Assembly (NCBI RefSeq): GCF_006715865.1
Contig: NZ_VFOA01000001.1
Coordinates: 2,790,001 to 2,854,000 of the forward strand
DNA: 64,000 nucleotides
Source of the DNA: Cellulomonas sp. SLBN-39
GTDB taxonomy: Bacteria > Actinomycetota > Actinomycetes > Actinomycetales > Cellulomonadaceae
Reading direction: 5' to 3'
The notes under the pieces were generated by a model. The model saw only the letters and a program-made list of their open reading frames with translations, was not told the DNA's origin and did no database searches. Below are positions 1 through 5,894 of the stretch, piece after piece. Numbering within the stretch: position 1 is the stretch's first letter; each line of letters starts with the position of its first letter. The position numbers and the translations under genes are program-made.

Positions 1-42
1 CTCGAGATCGCCCCGCTGGAGGCTGCGTACGCCGGACGGTGA
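1..42 (+). CDS. C-terminal end of a truncated gene (13 codons)
   Basis: The window opens inside an open frame that reads LEIAPLEAAYAGR and stops at a TGA. The codons are GC-rich in third position, as in the neighbouring genes, and a strong hairpin follows about 46 bases later, so this is plausibly the end of a rightward gene that starts left of the window. Nothing can be said about its function from 13 residues. Confidence 0.4.
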   Translation, partial: LEIAPLEAAYAGR

Positions 43-87
43 CCGCGGTGCCGTGGGTGGGTGCCAGGCCGTGTCCGGGAACGACGG

Positions 88-126
88 ACCGCCGCCCGCC
101 CGGGAGCGAACCGGGCGGACGGCGGT
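88..126. terminator. Hairpin between convergent genes
   Basis: A 15-pair stem with one C/A mismatch (arms 88-103 and 111-126) and a 7-base loop. It lies between the truncated rightward gene at the left edge and the leftward endolysin pair and could serve either direction. There is no U-tract, which is usual at this GC content. Confidence 0.6.
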
Positions 127-134
127 CGTGGCGG

Positions 135-165
135 GGTTCTTCGCCGTCACGCGTGACGAAGAACC
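135..165 (-). terminator. Hairpin ending the endolysin operon
   Basis: GGTTCTTCG at 135-143 is complementary to CGAAGAACC at 157-165, and the space between contains the self-complementary CGTCACGCGTGACG (145-158). It lies 9 bases past the stop of the leftward M15 peptidase gene and is the likely end of the SOS-controlled peptidase transcript. Confidence 0.6.
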
Positions 166-174
166 GTGGCGACG

Positions 175-840
175 TCAGGCGAAGAGGATCTCCGGCCCGT
201 ACGTCTTGATGTCGGCGACCTCGACCACGGCGCTGTCGATGCCCCACCGGTCGAGGCGGCGCTGCAGGACCTGCAGGTGCGACGTGTTGAGGACCTTGCG
301 TCGCGTGACGAGGTCGGTGATGAAGATGGCGGCGGAGCCGGTCTCCTGGATGAGCATCAGCTGGGTCATGTCGTCCTCCGGGTCAGGTGTCGGTGTGATG
401 CGGGCGGCCACCTCGGCGACCGTCGCGGGGGTGATGCCCTCGTTGATCTCGAAGTGCATCTCGTCCTTGCGGGTGTACGCGGCCCCTCCGCCCCAGCGCA
501 CGACCGGGTTGGTCGCGTCGAGGATCGAACGGATCGCGGACTGCTGTGCTGCGGTGAACGTCCCCTCGGCACCCAGCGGGTGCCGTGGGGCGTTGAGGTC
601 GATCGCGGTGCCGGACGCGTGGTTGGACAGCGTGCCGCTGCCCGAGATCACGCGGTATGCCCAGCCCCAGGACGAGGCGGGGTCGACCGCCTCGACCTCG
701 GCGTCGAACCGTCGGGCGACGTAGGCGAGCACGGTGAACACGTCGCCGACGAGCACCCGGCCGGTGACCCACGGGAACGGGCTCAGCCGAGGGTCGGTGC
801 CGGACTCGATCGCGGTCCAGCCGTTCTCCGTCGTGGCCAT
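175..840 (-). CDS. M15-family peptidoglycan peptidase with a novel C-terminal domain
   Basis: 221 residues. The N-terminal part is a VanY/M15 zinc peptidase: SNHASGTAIDLN supplies His74 and Asp81, and DEMHFE supplies His129. The family cleaves D-Ala-D-Ala or L-Ala-D-Glu bonds in cell-wall peptides and is common in phage endolysins. A linker around residues 148-152 leads to a tail (about 153-221, DDMTQLML...YGPEILFA) nearly the same as the tail of the neighbouring M23 enzyme. No signal peptide is seen, so release would need a holin or lysis. The ATG is chosen for GGGAG just upstream. It lies 17 bases after the M23 gene and is probably cotranscribed with it. Fold is confident; bond specificity is not. 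Confidence 0.85.
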   Translation of the reverse strand: MATTENGWTAIESGTDPRLSPFPWVTGRVLVGDVFTVLAYVARRFDAEVEAVDPASSWGWAYRVISGSGTLSNHASGTAIDLNAPRHPLGAEGTFTAAQQSAIRSILDATNPVVRWGGGAAYTRKDEMHFEINEGITPATVAEVAARITPTPDPEDDMTQLMLIQETGSAAIFITDLVTRRKVLNTSHLQVLQRRLDRWGIDSAVVEVADIKTYGPEILFA

Positions 841-857
841 GGGAGTCTCCCGGGCCG

Positions 858-1541
858 TCAGGCGAACGGGATCTCGGGGCCGTAGGCCCTGAGGTCCGCC
901 ACGTCGACGATCGCGCTGTCGATGCCCCACCGGTCGAGGCGTCGCTGGAGGATCGCCAGGTGGGTGTTGCTGATCACGTGGCGCCGGGACACGAGGTCGG
1001 TGATGAAGACGCCGGGCGTCCCCTCCTCGCGCACGAGCATCAGCTGGGTCATGTCGTCCTCCGGGTCGGTGGGCGGTTCGGTGATCGGCGGGGCCGTGCC
1101 CGCCTCGAGGCTGACGCCTCGATCGAGCATGAAGGGCTCGGGGTCGACGGCGTTGGTCGAGTACCCGTCGACGGCTGCCCCCGGCGGGAAGGTCTCGAAG
1201 TGCAGGTGCACGCCCGTTGCGACGCCCGTCGCTCCCATGACCCCGACGGGCGTACCGGTCGAGACGCGCTGACCGGCGGCGACCGAAGCGGCACCCGCCA
1301 GGTGCTGGTAGTGCGTCGTGGACTGGTCGTCGTGCCTCACCCGCACGTAGTACCCGCGGACATCGCTGCTTGCGGTCGACAGCACCACGCCGTCGCCGAC
1401 CGATCGGACCGTGCGGTCCTGCTGGCCTGCCCGCGGGGCGATGTCGACGCCTCGGTGGAAGGTCGAGCCGCCCGCGACCGGGGCGCTGCGAGGGCCGTAC
1501 GGCGAGGTGAGTACGCCGTCGGCCGGGAGTGTCCAGGACAT
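858..1541 (-). CDS. M23-family endopeptidase (endolysin-like) with the shared C-terminal domain
   Basis: 227 residues. A LysM-free M23 (lysostaphin-type) domain fills residues 1-140: FHRGVDIA gives His29 and Asp33, and HLHFE gives His112 and His114, the expected zinc ligands and catalytic histidine. M23 enzymes cut peptide crossbridges in peptidoglycan. A proline-rich linker (150-160) joins it to a 69-residue tail (about 159-227) that matches the tail of the M15 enzyme downstream. No signal peptide is present. The ATG has GGAGG four bases upstream. A perfect LexA-type box lies 27 bases before the start, so the gene and its M15 partner are probably induced by DNA damage. Confidence 0.87.
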   Translation of the reverse strand: MSWTLPADGVLTSPYGPRSAPVAGGSTFHRGVDIAPRAGQQDRTVRSVGDGVVLSTASSDVRGYYVRVRHDDQSTTHYQHLAGAASVAAGQRVSTGTPVGVMGATGVATGVHLHFETFPPGAAVDGYSTNAVDPEPFMLDRGVSLEAGTAPPITEPPTDPEDDMTQLMLVREEGTPGVFITDLVSRRHVISNTHLAILQRRLDRWGIDSAIVDVADLRAYGPEIPFA

Positions 1542-1567
1542 GTTCCTCCGTTCGTTCTGATGGATGT

Positions 1568-1583
1568 TCGAACTGGTGTTCGA
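1568..1583 (-). promoter_or_regulatory. LexA (SOS) box upstream of the endolysin pair
   Basis: TCGAAC-TGGT-GTTCGA is a perfect palindrome of the actinobacterial/Gram-positive SOS-box form CGAAC-N4-GTTCG. It lies 27-42 bases upstream of the M23 start codon. A possible -10 (TACTGT, complement of 1611-1616) lies just upstream on the minus strand. Repression by LexA and induction after DNA damage is inferred from the motif and its position. Confidence 0.75.
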
Positions 1584-1622
1584 GTGGTGCGACAGTACCG
1601 CTTCGGCCGCCCGATACCGCCG

Positions 1623-1643
1623 CTGAGCAGGTGTTCTGCTCAG
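1623..1643 (-). terminator. Small hairpin after the holin-like gene
   Basis: CTGAGCAG and CTGCTCAG form an 8-pair stem with a 5-base loop, 32 bases past the stop of the leftward membrane-protein gene. It separates the regulator/amidase operon from the LexA-controlled peptidase unit and could be a weak terminator. Confidence 0.45.
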
Positions 1644-1674
1644 AAGTGAGGCTCCGGGGCCCGTCGGGCGGGGG

Positions 1675-2010
1675 CTAGGGCGGTGCGGTGCTCGACCCGA
1701 CCGGTGCGGCGTACGACGGCGTCCGGGCGGAGCCCAGGGTGGCGCGGACCAGCCAGGGCGGCAGGCGCGCCTCCATCCGCCGCCACATCGCGTACCAGGC
1801 GGCGACGGCGGCGGCCACGGCGAGGGAGGTGGCCAGGTCGGACTGCAGGACGATGGCGACGAGGTCGGTCAGTGGCGGAGGCAGGTGTCCGGCGACCTGG
1901 ACGATCAGCCACGAGGCCAGGGATCCCCAGAGCGCGGGAACCGCGGTCCGGAGAAGTGCGACGGCGCGGTCGGACCGCTCGTCCGTGGGTGGGTGGGTGG
2001 GGTCGGACAT
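1675..2010 (-). CDS. Small membrane protein, holin-like
   Basis: 111 residues with a polar N-terminus and two hydrophobic stretches: about residues 20-42 (AVPALWGSLASWLIVQV) and 55-75 (LATSLAVAAAVAAWYAMW). A basic/proline tail follows. Size, topology and place directly after an amidase and a coiled-coil membrane protein fit a phage holin or antiholin, but no family motif is recognised. The ATG has GAGGAGAT upstream. The gene starts 17 bases past the preceding stop, so it belongs to the same leftward operon. Confidence 0.6.
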   Translation of the reverse strand: MSDPTHPPTDERSDRAVALLRTAVPALWGSLASWLIVQVAGHLPPPLTDLVAIVLQSDLATSLAVAAAVAAWYAMWRRMEARLPPWLVRATLGSARTPSYAAPVGSSTAPP

Positions 2011-2027
2011 CGATCTCCTCGGTGGAG

Positions 2028-2456
2028 TCAGGGGGACAGGCGGGTGACGAGCGCGGTGACGGCGGTCGCTGCCGAGACGGCGCCGACCATCCACGAGGCG
2101 AGGTACCGGCGGTCCTCGCGGCGGCGGACCTCTGCGGCCTCGAGCGCCGCGCCCCGCTTGCGCTCGACCTCCTCGAGGCGGGCGCGCACGGCGGCGTCCC
2201 CGGCCTCGATCGCCGCGTGGGCCGCGAGGAGGCGGGCGTCCGCCTGGGACTCGAGAGTCGCCATCGCCTCGCGGGTCGCACGGCTCTCCGCGTCGATCCG
2301 CCTCACCTCCGCCTCGTGCTCGCGGCGCGACACCGTGGTGTCCAGGCGGGCGGACAGGTCCTCACGCAACGCCTGGATCGAGGCGGCCGTCTCGGCCCGC
2401 AGCGCGCCGACGTCGGTGCGCACGCCCTGGATCGCGGTGAGCGTCGGGTCGCTCAC
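2028..2456 (-). CDS. Coiled-coil protein with a C-terminal membrane anchor (XhlA-like)
   Basis: 142 residues. Residues 10-115 are almost entirely helical and charged (EVRRIDAESRATREAMATLE, RARLEEVERKRGAALEAAE) and read as a long coiled coil. One membrane segment follows near the C-terminus (WMVGAVSAATAVTALVT). This plan resembles the XhlA/haemolysin-type accessory proteins of phage lysis cassettes, though similarity was not tested. The GTG start overlaps the amidase stop (GTGA), so translation is probably coupled. Confidence 0.65.
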   Translation of the reverse strand: MSDPTLTAIQGVRTDVGALRAETAASIQALREDLSARLDTTVSRREHEAEVRRIDAESRATREAMATLESQADARLLAAHAAIEAGDAAVRARLEEVERKRGAALEAAEVRRREDRRYLASWMVGAVSAATAVTALVTRLSP

Positions 2457-3352
2457 AGCGATCCTGCGGCGAGGCGTCGTTGCAGCTCCTTCACGAGCGT
2501 CGACACGGGGGAGACGGTGCCGTCGACGGGCGTGCCCAGGCGTCGCTGCATCGCGGCGACTGTGCTGCTCCCGAGGAGGCCGTCGACACGGATCCCGCCT
2601 CCGAGCCACTCCTGCACCGCCCGGACCAGCGCCGAGCCGAGCCGGGTCGTGTCGAACTGGGCCGACGTGATCGCGCGGTTCGACGCGTCGCGCCACTGGT
2701 GGGAGATCACCCCGTCCGGCGGGGTGCCGAACCGGCGCTGGAGCGCGCGAGTGGTGGCCGGTCCCCACCGTCCGTCGACCGCGACCGTGGTGGCACGTCC
2801 GGCCGCTGGTGCGGAGCCTGCCGGTGCCTGCGCGCGAGCGCGCACGAGGGCGCCCGTCGCGACCAGGTGCCTCAGGGGTCCGCCCGGGCAGGCCGTCGCC
2901 GCTCCGTGCACCTGGCCGTGGCCGACGACCGTCGTCGCGGACGGCCAGCGGGCCAGGACGTCCGAGCGGATCGTCGCGAAGGCGTCCAGGGCCTGCGTGG
3001 TGACCTGCTCGTCGTCGCCCACGACGAACAGGACGCCGACCCACCGGCTGTTCGCGTCCGGCTGCGTGGCGGACGCGCAGTGCGCGCCGACGTGGTCCAG
3101 CCCGCGCAGCTCCCAGGCTCGCCCCGCCTGGTCCACCGCCAGGTTGTAGCCGATGTCATCCCAGCCGCGGCGCAGGAGATGGTGCTCGCGGTAGCGGGTG
3201 AGGCGCGCGGCGGTCTCGGAGCGGGTGGCGGGCCCGATGGCTGCTCCGCCGTCACCGGGGTGGTGCACGACGATGCCGCCGACATCCCCCCAGGTGCCGT
3301 TCGACGACGGGCGGCTCGTGGTCCATGCCGACCTCGGCAGCAGCGCGCTCAT
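2453..3352 (-). CDS. N-acetylmuramoyl-L-alanine amidase with peptidoglycan-binding repeats
   Basis: 299 residues. The N-terminal part is an amidase_2/PGRP domain: GIVVHHPG carries the first zinc histidine (about residue 30) and GHGQVHGAATACPG the second histidine and the cysteine. It would cut the bond between N-acetylmuramic acid and L-alanine. The C-terminal half has two PG_binding_1-like units (DGRWGPATTRALQRRFG and DGLLGSSTVAAMQRRLG), each a short three-helix wall-binding motif. No signal peptide is seen. The ATG overlaps the preceding stop (ATGA) and the stop overlaps the next start (GTGA), placing it centrally in the cassette. This is a typical phage endolysin architecture. Confidence 0.9.
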   Translation of the reverse strand: MSALLPRSAWTTSRPSSNGTWGDVGGIVVHHPGDGGAAIGPATRSETAARLTRYREHHLLRRGWDDIGYNLAVDQAGRAWELRGLDHVGAHCASATQPDANSRWVGVLFVVGDDEQVTTQALDAFATIRSDVLARWPSATTVVGHGQVHGAATACPGGPLRHLVATGALVRARAQAPAGSAPAAGRATTVAVDGRWGPATTRALQRRFGTPPDGVISHQWRDASNRAITSAQFDTTRLGSALVRAVQEWLGGGIRVDGLLGSSTVAAMQRRLGTPVDGTVSPVSTLVKELQRRLAAGSL

Positions 3353-3726
3353 CGCATCCCCCGCGGAGCGGCTGGTGCGGTGGCGTCCACGGCCCGTCGT
3401 CCTTCTCCTGTGCCGGTGGGCATGGCCTTGTCGCGATCGGAACACGTCGTGAGCCTCGTCTTGGTCGCGTGCTCGTCGTCGGCTCGAGCAGGCGCGGCCC
3501 GCCCGAGCAGGGAGACCAGCGGCGGGTAGGCGGGGAGGTCGCGCACGCCCGTCCACCACGCCGTCCGGTCGGCGTAGGCCTCGACCTCGGCGGCGACGGC
3601 GGCCGCGTGGTGGAGCGCGTCGGCGAGCTCGGCGGTCTCGATGGCGCGGTCGAGGGTGCCGGGCTCGTCTGCGTCCTCGAGGTCGCGCGCGGCCTGGGCC
3701 AGCCGCTCGGACAGGGGCGTGCTCAT
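3349..3726 (-). CDS. Hypothetical protein in the lysis cassette
   Basis: 125 residues, not recognised. Residues 1-55 are acidic and helical (SERLAQAARDLEDADE, AIETAELADALHHAAAVAAE); the C-terminal third is basic, proline-rich and probably disordered. No membrane segment. It overlaps the HTH gene upstream and the amidase gene downstream by four bases each (ATGA), so it is translated as part of the operon. Such position is typical of small phage proteins of unknown role. Confidence 0.6.
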   Translation of the reverse strand: MSTPLSERLAQAARDLEDADEPGTLDRAIETAELADALHHAAAVAAEVEAYADRTAWWTGVRDLPAYPPLVSLLGRAAPARADDEHATKTRLTTCSDRDKAMPTGTGEGRRAVDATAPAAPRGMR

Positions 3727-3974
3727 CTGCCCGCCCCGACCGGCTCCTGCGGCACCTCGAAGAGCTGTCCCAGGGTCAGTCCGGCCAGGCTCGCCAGCCC
3801 CGCCATGAACGTCGGTGACGGCGCGAGCTGCCCGGTCTTGACCCTCGTGAAGGTCGCGCGCGACACCCCGATGCGTACGGCGAGGTCCTCGTCACGAGCG
3901 GTGCCCGTCGTGCGCTTCACGTGCTCGAGCGCTCCTGCCCTGAGGCGGATCGCCGGCCCCCTGCTTCTCGTCAT
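3723..3974 (-). CDS. Cro/C1-type HTH regulator (Cro-like)
   Basis: 83 residues, nearly all an XRE/Cro-C1 helix-turn-helix: DLAVRIGVSRATFTRVKTGQ (about residues 30-49) is the DNA-binding unit, followed by the usual SPTFMAGLASLAGLTLGQLF helices. It is the first gene of the leftward lysis operon and faces the repressor/ImmA pair, like a phage cro gene. GGGAGA lies 7 bases before the ATG. A possible promoter is TTGCAG (complement of 4036-4041), 18 bases, CATAGT (4012-4017), overlapping an imperfect operator at 4007-4021. Confidence 0.82.
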   Translation of the reverse strand: MTRSRGPAIRLRAGALEHVKRTTGTARDEDLAVRIGVSRATFTRVKTGQLAPSPTFMAGLASLAGLTLGQLFEVPQEPVGAGR

Positions 3975-4006
3975 GCCTCGTTCTCCCGTCGTCTCCTGTC
4001 GGCCGT

Positions 4007-4021
4007 GATGCACTATGCCTC
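4007..4021. promoter_or_regulatory. Operator for the leftward promoter of the switch
   Basis: GATGCA-CTA-TGCCTC differs at one base from the perfect palindrome GAGGCA-N3-TGCCTC found at 4111-4125. It overlaps the candidate -10 (CATAGT on the minus strand) of the Cro-like gene. A further inverted repeat, CCTCG-AAGA-CGAGG (4018-4031), partly overlaps it. Binding by one or both divergent regulators is inferred. Confidence 0.6.
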
Positions 4022-4110
4022 GAAGACGAGGACAACTGCAACAGGGCGGGGGTGTGTCGGGGCCACCGGGGACGGGCGGGCGTTGTGGCTGAGGTGCGGG
4101 CGCTGCGGAT

Positions 4111-4125
4111 GAGGCATAGTGCCTC
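4111..4125. promoter_or_regulatory. Operator for the rightward promoter of the switch
   Basis: GAGGCA-TAG-TGCCTC is a perfect 6-base inverted repeat. It covers the candidate -10 (CATAGT, 4115-4120) that lies seven bases before the GTG at 4128. Bound repressor would block the promoter of its own gene. The partner half-site is repeated at 4007-4021, about 104 bases away. Confidence 0.65.
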
Positions 4126-4127
4126 GG

Positions 4128-4565
4128 GTGAGCACCTGGAGCGCGTGGTTGGCCGCGACCGTCCCGTCGGCGGCGAGCGTTCGCGCCGTGGCCGCCGCGA
4201 CCGGCACGGACAACAAGTCGGCCGGTCGCTGGCTCGAGCACCCCCGGGCGGAGTTCGTCGTCTCCCTCGCCCGTGCCTACGGCGCCGATCCCGTGGCCGG
4301 CCTCGTCGCCGCTGGCTTCCTCGACGTCCGCGAGGTCGAGCGCCACGCCCGCCTCGCGGCGCTGCGCGAGACGACCGACCTCGAGCTCGCCGAAGAGCTC
4401 GTCCGGCGCGCGTCGGCTGCCGCTCAGGTCCCCCCGGACCAGCTCGCCGCCCGACGGGCCGCGCGCACGACGACGGACGACCTCCAGGACCTGGACGGCA
4501 TGCCGGACGCCGCGGACGACGCCCCCGACTGGGAGACCGAGGACGAGGAGCGCGAACGCGACTGA
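4128..4565 (+). CDS. Immunity-repressor-like DNA-binding protein
   Basis: 145 residues. The N-terminal 70 residues (AASVRAVAAATGTDNKSAGR followed by a WLEH and a long helix) look like a divergent HTH, as in actinophage immunity repressors paired with ImmA proteases. The C-terminal half is helical and then acidic and unstructured. GTG at 4128 is preferred over GTG at 4119 because CATAGT lies exactly seven bases upstream, the spacing of a leaderless transcript. Its stop overlaps the protease start (TGATG). Expected role: repressor of the lysis operon that the protease inactivates; inferred from context. Confidence 0.65.
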   Translation: MSTWSAWLAATVPSAASVRAVAAATGTDNKSAGRWLEHPRAEFVVSLARAYGADPVAGLVAAGFLDVREVERHARLAALRETTDLELAEELVRRASAAAQVPPDQLAARRAARTTTDDLQDLDGMPDAADDAPDWETEDEERERD

Positions 4566-4966
4566 TGGACGACCTGCTCCGCATGGCCGACGACGCGGGG
4601 ATCCGCGTCATGTGGCGCGACCTCGGGCGCCGACGCGGCGAGTACCGGCACGACGCCCGCCTCATCACCCTGAACCCCCGCATGTCCGAGGTGCTGCAGC
4701 GGTCCACGCTCGCCCACGAGCTCGGGCACGCCCACCACGGCGACACCTGGACCGACGACCCGCGGCTCCTGGAGGAGCGTGAGCGCCGCGCGAACGTCTA
4801 CGCGGCGCGGCTCCTCGTGGACCCCGTCGAGTACGCGCTCGCCGAGCGGCTCGTGGGTGAGCACGCCGGTGCGATCGCGCGCGAGCTCGGGGTGTCCCGC
4901 TACGTCGTCGACGCCTGGCGGGCCCAGCGTTCGGGCCACCTGCCCGCGCAGAGACGCACCGCCTGA
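4565..4966 (+). CDS. ImmA/IrrE-family metalloprotease
   Basis: 133 residues with HELGH at 51-55, the zinc site of the COG2856/ImmA/IrrE family, followed by ERRANVYAARLLV, the family's second conserved block. A short helical C-terminus with ARELGVSRYVVDAWRAQ resembles an HTH end. In ICEBs1 and related elements, ImmA cleaves the paired repressor ImmR when DNA damage or other signals arrive. Here the gene overlaps the repressor-like gene by one base, so the two are made together. It is the likely trigger that links stress to the lysis genes on the other strand. Confidence 0.85.
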   Translation: MDDLLRMADDAGIRVMWRDLGRRRGEYRHDARLITLNPRMSEVLQRSTLAHELGHAHHGDTWTDDPRLLEERERRANVYAARLLVDPVEYALAERLVGEHAGAIARELGVSRYVVDAWRAQRSGHLPAQRRTA

Positions 4967-5024
4967 GTGCCGCCCGCGGGCGGGCGCAGGTGGTCGTGTG
5001 GGTGACCTCGGGCAGGATGGTCCG

Positions 5025-5837
5025 GTGCTGACCGTCGCCACCGTCAACGTCAACGGGATCCGGGCCGCCTACCGTCGAGGCATGGGGGAGTGGCTCGACC
5101 TGCGCAAGCCCGACGTCCTCCTGCTGCAGGAGGTCCGCGGCTCCGACGAGATCCTCGCCGACCACCTCGACACCACCACCTGGCACCTCGCCCACGAGGC
5201 AGCGCAGGCCAAGGGACGGGCCGGGGTCGCGATCGCGACCCGCCTGCCGATGTCCGCCGTGCGCATCGGCCTGGGCACCGGCACGGCCACCGACAGCGGA
5301 CGCTGGGTCGAGGCCGACGTCGAGCTGGCGGCCGAGGGGGACCGCCCCGCGCGGACCGTCACCGTGGTCTCCGCGTACCTGCACTCCGGCACGGCAGGGA
5401 CGCCGTCGATGGACGAGAAGTACGCGTTCCTCGACCACGTCACCGCGCGCCTGGAGGCGCTCGCCGGCGACGGGCGGCTCGTCGTGGTCGGCGGCGACCT
5501 GAACATCGCGCACCGCGAGGTCGACATCAAGAACTGGAAGGGCAACCTGAAGAAGGCGGGCTTCCTGCCGCAGGAGCGGGCCTATCTGGACCGGTGGTTC
5601 GACGAGCTCGGGTGGCACGACCTCGGACGCGAGCTCGGCGGCCCCGGGCCCGGGCCCTACACGTGGTGGTCGTGGCGCGGGCAGGCGTTCGACAACGACT
5701 CCGGCTGGCGGATCGACTACCAGGTCGCCACGCCCGCGCTCGCCGACCTGGCGCGGTCGGCGTCCGTGGACCGGGCGGCGACGTACGACGCGCGGTTCAG
5801 CGACCACGCCCCCGTGGTGGTCGAGTACGACCTGTGA
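5025..5837 (+). CDS. xthA: Exodeoxyribonuclease III / AP endonuclease
   Basis: 270 residues covering the whole endonuclease/exonuclease/phosphatase fold. Diagnostic motifs are NVNGIRAA, LLLQEVRG (metal-binding Glu36), GGDLNIAHREVDIKN (catalytic Asp/Asn), WRIDYQ and the terminal SDHAPVV (catalytic His). Enzymes of this family cut DNA 5' to abasic sites and degrade 3' ends in base-excision repair. The GTG start sits six bases after CAGGAT, a leaderless-type arrangement; no good ribosome-binding site is present. It is not part of the phage module, but a repair gene next to an SOS-controlled cassette is noted. Confidence 0.93.
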   Translation: MLTVATVNVNGIRAAYRRGMGEWLDLRKPDVLLLQEVRGSDEILADHLDTTTWHLAHEAAQAKGRAGVAIATRLPMSAVRIGLGTGTATDSGRWVEADVELAAEGDRPARTVTVVSAYLHSGTAGTPSMDEKYAFLDHVTARLEALAGDGRLVVVGGDLNIAHREVDIKNWKGNLKKAGFLPQERAYLDRWFDELGWHDLGRELGGPGPGPYTWWSWRGQAFDNDSGWRIDYQVATPALADLARSASVDRAATYDARFSDHAPVVVEYDL

Positions 5838-5843
5838 CGTGCG

Positions 5844-5878
5844 GCGCCGCCCGCCGGGACGACCTCGGCGGGCGGCGC
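5844..5878. terminator. Bidirectional terminator hairpin
   Basis: GCGCCGCCCGCCG (5844-5856) is fully complementary to CGGCGGGCGGCGC (5866-5878); 13-pair stem, 9-base loop. It sits between the convergent xthA and ABC permease genes. Confidence 0.75.
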
Positions 5879-5894
5879 GCCGACATGCCCGCGT

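Noticed and set aside
1640-2281. Long Arg/Pro-rich minus-strand frame across the holin-like and coiled-coil genes
   Set aside because: Its third-codon positions are not GC-biased and it crosses two genes with clear membrane and coiled-coil features in another frame.
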